Below, piece by piece: positions 7,474-12,766 of a stretch of 12,766 bases of DNA. The notes beneath the pieces are model-generated. The model was not told where the DNA came from, searched no databases, and saw only the letters and a program-made list of their open reading frames with translations. A program made the position numbers and the translations under genes. How positions within the stretch are numbered: position 1 is the first letter of the stretch; every line of letters starts with the position of its first letter. The stretch is from JBFHER01 sp041584055 (GTDB lineage: Bacteria; Bacteroidota; Bacteroidia; Bacteroidales; UBA5342), in the NCBI GenBank assembly GCA_041584055.1, contig JBFHER010000093.1, forward strand, positions 1-12,766, in the 5' to 3' direction.

Positions 7474-8973
7474 CTATTTCAGATTCAGACAAAACCCGAT
7501 GACCGGCACATCCTTTATTTCTTTCGGCAAAAGGATTGTCAGTCCTGCATCATTTCGGTCCCAACGAATGGATTCATTGCTACCCAGCAATTGGATGGAT
7601 TTTACTTCCTGATTCAACAAACCACCTATGGCAAGTGACTTTATCAGAATATCCTGCGTTGGTTTTGCCAGAACGAAGGCGTACAATTTATCGTCTTTTG
7701 TGGTAAACCGAATATCCTGTTGCGAGAAATCCTGGTGGTTCTCTCCCTGCCGTCCATCTTTTATCTTTAGTGGACCTTCACCAAATATTTTCCAGGGACG
7801 GGTATGGTAGATGCCTTCACCACATACCTCAAGAAAATCACCAAAGGCGTCTAAGTAAGCGGCCTGATTCTCAGGTATGGTCCCATCGCCACGCAGCGCA
7901 ACATTCATCATTACAACACCGTTTTTACTGATCGCATCCACAGCGTTTCCTATCATGACCGGAATGCTCATACGATTGACAGCACTTTTTCGGTAATACC
8001 AGCCCCCTGAGAGGTCAGTGGCCCACATCCAGGGTTCGCCTTGAATTTTATCGGAACTGCCACGTTCCAGATTGTAAGTAAATGCTGACCTGTTTAAACC
8101 TCCACTTTTACATGAAAAAACCACGGTTTGCTTGCCATTGTTTTCCTCCAGATCTCTGTTGATGTATGACGAAAACAATTTAACCCCCAGTCCCTTGCCT
8201 TTTTTCTCATCCGGGAAGGGTGCATCATTGTTAAACATATCAGGATCATATTTCTCGATGATCTCCCAACAGCGATCATACCAGTGCTGATTCCAACTGT
8301 CCTGACTTGCATACGCCACGGGATCATAGTCCATATTGAATAGTTTTGCTTCCAAGGTTCCCGGTGTTTGATATTGCCGGGCGGATCTAAAAAAGCGTGG
8401 CGACCAGTAGAGATGGGTTGATACACCAAATTTAAGCCCATGCTTGTTTGCCGCCTCTTTCCACTCCTGCATCACGTCACGTTTTGGTCCCATATCCACA
8501 CAATTCCAGGGGTGGGACGAATCGTACATATCAAAATTATCGTGATGGCAGGCTACGGGCATAATAAAGTGAGCTCCGTTGTCCTTACAATATTTTACCA
8601 AAGCATCCGGATCGAATTTTTCCGCCTTGAAAAGTGGCACCAAATCCTCGTACCCAAACTCGGATGGCGGTCCATAACGCTTCGCATGGAAGGCCGAAAG
8701 TGTTTTGGTCATTTCCAGTTGCATGCCCGTTTCTCCTTCGTTAGGACCATACATACGGCGTCCATAGTGGGATCCATCATTGGGTCTGTTTTCATCCGTT
8801 GCAGAAGGGATGCCCCAGTGAAACCAAACGCCGATTTTGCCATCCTGGAACCATTCAGGCACCTTGTAATTTTCAGCCATTGACTCCCAGGTGGGCTTAA
8901 TTTTCTGTGAAAAAGTAGTGCTGACAACTAAGGTACAACAAAAGAGTGCGACTTTAAATTTGTAATTACTCAT
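7474..8973 (-). CDS. GH29 alpha-L-fucosidase, exported
   Basis: GH29 enzymes hydrolyse alpha-L-fucosidic bonds with retention. I place the start at the ATG at 8973 (499 aa) because the longer frame would need a TTG at 8994 and puts charged residues before the signal peptide. The signal peptide is residues 1-23, ending TTFSQ, with no lipobox, so periplasmic location is likely. Family hallmarks are GVWFHWG (48-54), CHHDNF (142-147) followed by PKRDVM (163-168), and YDPDMFNND (242-250). D250 aligns with the family nucleophile, although the usual context is WFDG rather than FNNDAP. GEPWMWATDLSGGWYY (312-327) matches the later conserved block, with E303 or E313 as candidate acid/base. A C-terminal beta-sandwich occupies about 395-499. 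There is no T9SS domain. It lies 219 bp after the second GHL15-like gene on the same strand. Specificity within GH29 is not readable here. Confidence 0.9.
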   Translation of the reverse strand: MSNYKFKVALFCCTLVVSTTFSQKIKPTWESMAENYKVPEWFQDGKIGVWFHWGIPSATDENRPNDGSHYGRRMYGPNEGETGMQLEMTKTLSAFHAKRYGPPSEFGYEDLVPLFKAEKFDPDALVKYCKDNGAHFIMPVACHHDNFDMYDSSHPWNCVDMGPKRDVMQEWKEAANKHGLKFGVSTHLYWSPRFFRSARQYQTPGTLEAKLFNMDYDPVAYASQDSWNQHWYDRCWEIIEKYDPDMFNNDAPFPDEKKGKGLGVKLFSSYINRDLEENNGKQTVVFSCKSGGLNRSAFTYNLERGSSDKIQGEPWMWATDLSGGWYYRKSAVNRMSIPVMIGNAVDAISKNGVVMMNVALRGDGTIPENQAAYLDAFGDFLEVCGEGIYHTRPWKIFGEGPLKIKDGRQGENHQDFSQQDIRFTTKDDKLYAFVLAKPTQDILIKSLAIGGLLNQEVKSIQLLGSNESIRWDRNDAGLTILLPKEIKDVPVIGFCLNLK

Positions 8974-9085
8974 GTTTTTATCGTTTAAATACAATTAGAT
9001 TTAACCAGCATCAGACAGATGATTTTCTCACCATTGAATGCCGGTTACGTATTCATTAGAATTTATCCCTTTTAATAATTCGACC

Positions 9086-9093
9086 CAAAAATA
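9086..9093 (-). promoter_or_regulatory. Candidate -7 promoter box upstream of the fucosidase gene
   Basis: Read on the minus strand this is TATTTTTG, an exact match to TAnnTTTG, about 113 bases before the chosen fucosidase ATG. The nearest TTTG (9120-9123 on the minus strand) is 26 bases away, longer than the usual -33/-7 spacing, so support is limited to the -7 match in a 219-bp AT-rich spacer. Confidence 0.35.
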
Positions 9094-9192
9094 GAATGAT
9101 ACTCCTGAAGTACCCTACTCAAATCACCCATGCATATGCTTATTTCAACCTGATTGGAATCTTTCAACAAAAGAAAAATATTCGTGTTCATG

Positions 9193-10596
9193 TTAGTTGA
9201 TGACTACTTTTTGTGTCAGACGATGCTCTTTGGAAAAGACATTCACAAAATAAATTCCTGGTACGAAATCACAGGTATCAATCAATGTAATTTCGTTCTC
9301 CAGATGTCCTGACCTAATTGTACTCCCACCAATATTTGTAATTGAATAGGTTGCCTTCCGGGCACGAATCATCCGAATTTCAAGTTGATTTGCACCTCTT
9401 TTATAGCATGCCTCAAGGAGCAAATCGGAACTTGTTTTTTTTGTATTGAGCGATGTTGAATCCCACGTTATTGATGCCGTCTTTGTTTCTATATCCACAA
9501 GCACTGATGCATGTTCAAATTCACGTTTATAAACAAAGCCTTCCTGCTCCGCCGGACCTGCAGGCTTACCAAGAGGCATGTCGTATTCAGCAAAGCGTTT
9601 CATCCATATTCTATTATTGTCAAACTGATTTACGCCATAACCATCATGAAAATAAAAATAGCTATATTCTTCTGCACAAATCAGAAATAGGGCCAGACAA
9701 TATTGAAATTGATCCTGAAATGCATCATTCCCCACAATATATCCATCCTTTTCCCAAACCTCCAGTCCATCGGGCAATTCATCACCCATATCAAAGGTCA
9801 TGCAAATAATTTTTCCATCTCTAGCTGCAGTCTGAGCGGCTCGAATGCTGTTTGCTGTCCATATGGCATCCCCTCTGAAATGCTCGATATATGAACCATC
9901 GTAAGCATCCAAATAATCAAGACCCTGATTTTGAAAGTTTGCCCGGATTAGGTTTGCCAGTTTAATTTTGGAGGGATCCATTCGATTCTCACAATCCTCC
10001 ACCAGAGCATTGTATCCTTCAAGGACATCCAGCTGCTTTTCCTCTCCCACTTTCGGAGGTAAATAGGAGCTGATTACTTTTCCCACACCGTCGAAGAATA
10101 TACCATCAATTTCAGGATGGGTACTCATATCAACCACCTGATCAACCCACCAACGCCGAAGAGAGGCATTGGATAAATCGTACAAAGGCCTTAATCCCAA
10201 ATGAAGGTTTGTATCACCCGTGCTATCCCTCAAAAATGGTTCATTGATGCTATCAAGGTCCGCATCTGCATCATAAAATGCATAGTGCACCATGGTGTTC
10301 TTATAATAGAGAATTTTCGTATTCTGATTTAATTCTTTTACTGCTTTAGCTGCTTCCAGTGATCCTTTTTCTGTGGATCCATAGCTGTTCATTCCTGTGG
10401 TTAGTGCGACGGTGACAATGGGAAATGTACTGATAAACCTCAACTCATCCTGGCTGTATGCATCAGCCTTGCGCATAAAAAGATACAACGGGACTTTCTC
10501 CCAGCTAAACTCAGGATAGTTCGCTGCTTGTGCGTACCCATTCGTGTCATTCATGAACACAAGGACCGTGAGTATCAATATTGGGATAAATCTCAT
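9193..10596 (-). CDS. Secreted GHL15-like putative glycoside hydrolase with C-terminal T9SS-like domain
   Basis: This is a putative extracellular glycosidase, paralogous to the catalytic part of the first gene; its substrate is unknown. I choose the ATG at 10596 (467 aa), which gives a clean signal peptide MRFIPILILTVLVF...GYAQ (1-23); the upstream alternative is a TTG at 10620. The catalytic module starts with YPEFSW (about 27-32) and runs to about 380. Residues shared with the paralogue are a K-I-L-Y-Y strand, RRWWVDQ (NWWLAEA in the paralogue), HPEIDGIFFD (D169) and DGSYIE (D233, E238). These acidic residues are the best catalytic candidates. It lacks the lectin domain and repeats. The last 70 residues look like a type A sorting domain (PGIYFVNVFS, then RLTQKVVIN), but the usual YPNP opening is missing. 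It is 135 bp downstream of the esterase, with no strong promoter or terminator seen between. Confidence 0.8.
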   Translation of the reverse strand: MRFIPILILTVLVFMNDTNGYAQAANYPEFSWEKVPLYLFMRKADAYSQDELRFISTFPIVTVALTTGMNSYGSTEKGSLEAAKAVKELNQNTKILYYKNTMVHYAFYDADADLDSINEPFLRDSTGDTNLHLGLRPLYDLSNASLRRWWVDQVVDMSTHPEIDGIFFDGVGKVISSYLPPKVGEEKQLDVLEGYNALVEDCENRMDPSKIKLANLIRANFQNQGLDYLDAYDGSYIEHFRGDAIWTANSIRAAQTAARDGKIICMTFDMGDELPDGLEVWEKDGYIVGNDAFQDQFQYCLALFLICAEEYSYFYFHDGYGVNQFDNNRIWMKRFAEYDMPLGKPAGPAEQEGFVYKREFEHASVLVDIETKTASITWDSTSLNTKKTSSDLLLEACYKRGANQLEIRMIRARKATYSITNIGGSTIRSGHLENEITLIDTCDFVPGIYFVNVFSKEHRLTQKVVIN

Positions 10597-10731
10597 CCCC
10601 TTATTTCTGAAAGTATTCAATTTCGTTGCTTAATTATTTTATATGTTTACTTTCGAAAAGTCAGGCTTCTAAATGAAAAAACCGTCATCATTCTTTATAC
10701 AGCCATAAGATACGTTTTTCTCCTGAAAGGA

Positions 10732-11994
10732 TCACAACTCCACGAGCACGGATGAGATCAAAAATCCACGTTCATCCTCCAGGTTCACATAATACACCAT
10801 GCCATCATTCGGCACTTGAATAGAAACTGACTTATCTTTTGCATTGATGGTTGCCGGGGTTGACATCCATGCTCCCGGACGTGGATGTTTTTCTTCTTCG
10901 GCTTGCCGATAAGTGAGGGGCTCTTTAAGGTAATAAACCGTCGCTTTTTTAACAGGTATTTCAGATTCAAAATACATTGTACAAGTTCTGCCAGAAGGTT
11001 GTTTTGCAATGGCACCTAATCCAGGACCTTCACCTTTTAAGATGTGATCTGCAAAAGCATAAATCTCAGGCACCTGATCCGGATTCCAACCTGGACCATG
11101 CCCGTGTTTCATACTGGGATGAATGGTCATAAATGCATGCTCGCTTGTTACAGCAAAAGAATGTGATGTGATATTTAAAGAGAAATGTGCGTCAGAGTCG
11201 CCATTGACCCAAAGGGTTGGGACGTTACCATCGGCAAACTGACGGGCCGGGTCCCAGAATTTTTTCGCCTCAATAAAATCAGCGCTTCTGTTGCCATGGT
11301 TTCCAAAATGGCCTTTCGATTCATACAAGAACCCTGCCCCATAAACAGGCATGGCACATTTCAGGCGTGGATCTAAGCCTGAAACCAAACTACTTAAAAT
11401 CCCGCCCCATGAAATTCCTGTGATCCCGATGCGATTGGCATCCACTTCAGACATGGAGGCCAAAAGAGAATGGGCCAATAGAATGTCTGATACGGCATGA
11501 TACATCCATTGTTCTTTCAAAGGCTGATCAATGTCATCAAAACGTCCAACCCGCCCCGGCCCACTGTATTCATGGGTGTATTTTCCATTGCCCAGAGAAT
11601 CCGGCATATGTCCTTCCAGACTCATTGATATGGCTGCATAACCCCGATCGTTCCATATTTTGACCCATTCATGAAAAGCCTTACCTCCACCCCCATGAAC
11701 CAAAACCATGGCTGGAACAGGTTTATTACTTTTTGGAATTCCAATGTACGCAAATGCTCTGGTTGGTTTGCCTTTGTATGGAAGAGCATCGTAAAAAATT
11801 GCCTTCACCTGCCCCTGATCCATATCAGGCTTCCAATAAACCTTCGGTGTTTCATACACTTTTTTATCGAGCAATTCGCGCAAGGGTGTGGTCATCTCTA
11901 CTTGTTGAGAAAAAACACTGGTTGACAACAAAACACTTAAGACAATCACCAGTCGTCTATATATCAACCCTTTCCCATTCATGTCAGTTTTCAT
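10732..11994 (-). CDS. Exported alpha/beta-hydrolase, acetyl-xylan-esterase/dienelactone-hydrolase type
   Basis: This is probably a carbohydrate esterase that removes acetyl or other acyl groups from an oligosaccharide. The 420-residue protein (a second ATG at 11982 is possible) has a signal peptide ending SVFSQ (residue 30), with no lipobox. The alpha/beta-hydrolase elements are the oxyanion motif HGGGG (100-104), the nucleophile elbow GISWGG with S195, an acidic residue in NGDSDAHF (D266 or D268) and the His in MKHGHG (H297 or H299). Residues about 330-420 form a C-terminal beta-rich region that the core fold does not need. The start is only 17 bp after the stop of the upstream gene, so both are almost surely co-transcribed. 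It could be an acetyl esterase (AXE1-like), a glucuronoyl-type esterase or a peptidase-like hydrolase. The esterase reading is favoured by the glycosidase neighbours. Confidence 0.8.
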   Translation of the reverse strand: MKTDMNGKGLIYRRLVIVLSVLLSTSVFSQQVEMTTPLRELLDKKVYETPKVYWKPDMDQGQVKAIFYDALPYKGKPTRAFAYIGIPKSNKPVPAMVLVHGGGGKAFHEWVKIWNDRGYAAISMSLEGHMPDSLGNGKYTHEYSGPGRVGRFDDIDQPLKEQWMYHAVSDILLAHSLLASMSEVDANRIGITGISWGGILSSLVSGLDPRLKCAMPVYGAGFLYESKGHFGNHGNRSADFIEAKKFWDPARQFADGNVPTLWVNGDSDAHFSLNITSHSFAVTSEHAFMTIHPSMKHGHGPGWNPDQVPEIYAFADHILKGEGPGLGAIAKQPSGRTCTMYFESEIPVKKATVYYLKEPLTYRQAEEEKHPRPGAWMSTPATINAKDKSVSIQVPNDGMVYYVNLEDERGFLISSVLVEL

Positions 11995-12011
11995 TTTTTC
12001 TTGCTTTTTTA

Positions 12012-12766
12012 CTATTCTTTAACCAATTTCATGCTTTCCTCTTTGCCATTAATTAAAACTGTTTTTAGCAAATAAACGCCCTGGGGAAGTTGTGATATGT
12101 TGTATAGACTTTGATTTCTATAAAAAGAAACCACTTCTTTACCAGTGATATCATACAACTTTGCTTCTTTTATTTCTTGTGACATCCTAAACTTATCACG
12201 TATTGGGTTTGGGTAAATTCGACTATGTTTTTCGAGGGGGTCTTCCATCGACGTAATTGGGCTCAACTGAACATGAATGGTTGTGTCGTTGTTCAAAAAA
12301 AAATCAGAAGTCACCGTTTGCATCCCATCTTTCTCAATGGAATAGGAGTAGTTTATTTTTCGTGCCACATCCGAAAAGATTGCAATGCCAAGTGAGCTTG
12401 CATTTTTAGAAACATCGTTGAGGGTAACTTTTGGATATCGGGAAAAATTTTCACCCTCCTGAATGCGAAATTCTACGGTTGCCAATGAGGAAAGCAACCT
12501 TAAGCTTATCAAGGTATCACCCTTCAGGTTGAAAGTTTGGGTACCAGTGATGTAACCGGATTTTGAAAATGAGACCTGATATGTCCCACTATCCAGCGCC
12601 AGACTTGCCCCGCCATCCTCATCGCTTAAAAGCCGTGTATCCTCAACTGCGACACTTACTCCTGAAAGATTTTCTCCCGCTTCATTCTCAATTACAAAGC
12701 TGACATTGAATGGAACAGGCGGGGGATCCAAACTCAACGATGACTTTAAATAGTCAATATAGTAAA
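12012..12766 (-). CDS. C-terminal part of a T9SS-secreted modular protein with two beta-sandwich repeats (5' partial)
   Basis: The frame is open to the window edge (it continues upstream of the TTG at 12737 as YYIDYLKSS), so the N-terminal, probably catalytic, part is missing and its function is unknown. What remains is a short Pro-rich linker (LDPPPVP), two beta-sandwich units of about 76 residues (about 9-84 and 85-160, counted from the TTG) with the KSGY/EKDG and GDTLISL/NDTTIHV patterns also seen in the first gene, and a type A T9SS sorting domain from RIYPNP to the end (about 173-241). The product is therefore surface-bound or released. It is the first visible gene of the leftward cluster, 17 bp upstream of the esterase. 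By analogy with the first gene it may be a glycosidase or lyase, but nothing in the window shows this. Confidence 0.8.
   Translation of the reverse strand, partial: YYIDYLKSSLSLDPPPVPFNVSFVIENEAGENLSGVSVAVEDTRLLSDEDGGASLALDSGTYQVSFSKSGYITGTQTFNLKGDTLISLRLLSSLATVEFRIQEGENFSRYPKVTLNDVSKNASSLGIAIFSDVARKINYSYSIEKDGMQTVTSDFFLNNDTTIHVQLSPITSMEDPLEKHSRIYPNPIRDKFRMSQEIKEAKLYDITGKEVVSFYRNQSLYNISQLPQGVYLLKTVLINGKEESMKLVKE

Noticed and set aside
8094..8441. 115-codon minus-strand frame inside the fucosidase
   Set aside because: It is another frame of the same strand within the well-supported GH29 gene.
8440..8883. 147-codon open frame on the plus strand
   Set aside because: It lies entirely antisense to the GH29 gene, whose family motifs are intact, and its translation shows no recognisable domain or plausible start signal.
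8974..8994. Upstream TTG start for the fucosidase
   Set aside because: The ATG at 8973 gives a normal signal peptide; the TTG adds seven residues, including two Asn, an Asp and a Lys, ahead of it.
9453..9809. 118-codon open frame on the plus strand
   Set aside because: It is antisense to the second GHL15-like gene; composition is rich in His, Pro and Gln without domain character, as expected for a shadow frame.
1..12766. CRISPR array, tRNA/rRNA, insertion sequence or phage genes
   Set aside because: No regularly spaced repeats, tRNA-like cloverleaf, transposase or phage motif was noticed on either strand. No exhaustive RNA search could be run.

Overview
This window looks like part of a polysaccharide-degradation locus from a free-living, probably aquatic, member of the Bacteroidota. 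Three things point there. Two or three proteins carry C-terminal type IX secretion (T9SS) sorting domains. Intergenic DNA is AT-rich, with TAnnTTTG-type -7 boxes and no clear Shine-Dalgarno sites. The gene content is almost entirely exported carbohydrate-active enzymes. No SusC/SusD pair, regulator, sulfatase, transporter, RNA gene or mobile element is visible, so this is at most part of a larger locus, and the first and last genes both run off the window.

Layout. The left part reads rightward. It holds a 5'-truncated, T9SS-secreted putative glycosidase (1-2538) of the poorly characterised GHL15-like type, fused to an F-type-lectin-like (fucose-binding) domain and three tandem beta-sandwich repeats. 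A GH3 enzyme with an inserted PA14 domain (2787-5339) follows. A 391-bp convergent spacer (5340-5730) contains three inverted repeats. Everything to its right reads leftward. In transcription order (right to left) this is: the 3' end of another T9SS-secreted modular protein (12012-12766), an alpha/beta-hydrolase of the acetyl-esterase type (10732-11994), a second GHL15-like glycosidase (9193-10596), a GH29 alpha-L-fucosidase (7474-8973) and a cytoplasmic phosphoglucomutase/phosphomannomutase (5731-7239).

How the genes may work together (inference). The two GHL15-like proteins share the PEFSW start of the catalytic module, an IDG(V/I)F(L/F)D motif and a DGSYxE motif, so they are divergent paralogues placed on both sides of the locus. 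With a fucose-type lectin domain on one and a GH29 fucosidase nearby, the target is plausibly a fucose-containing, possibly acetylated glycan. The T9SS proteins would act at the cell surface or outside. The GH3, GH29 and esterase proteins have ordinary signal peptides and no visible sorting domain, so they would act in the periplasm on imported oligosaccharides. The mutase would channel sugar phosphates in the cytoplasm, or may simply be a neighbouring housekeeping gene.

The most interesting part is the pair of GHL15-like enzymes, whose activity cannot be read from sequence, and the lectin/fucosidase pairing that suggests a testable substrate.
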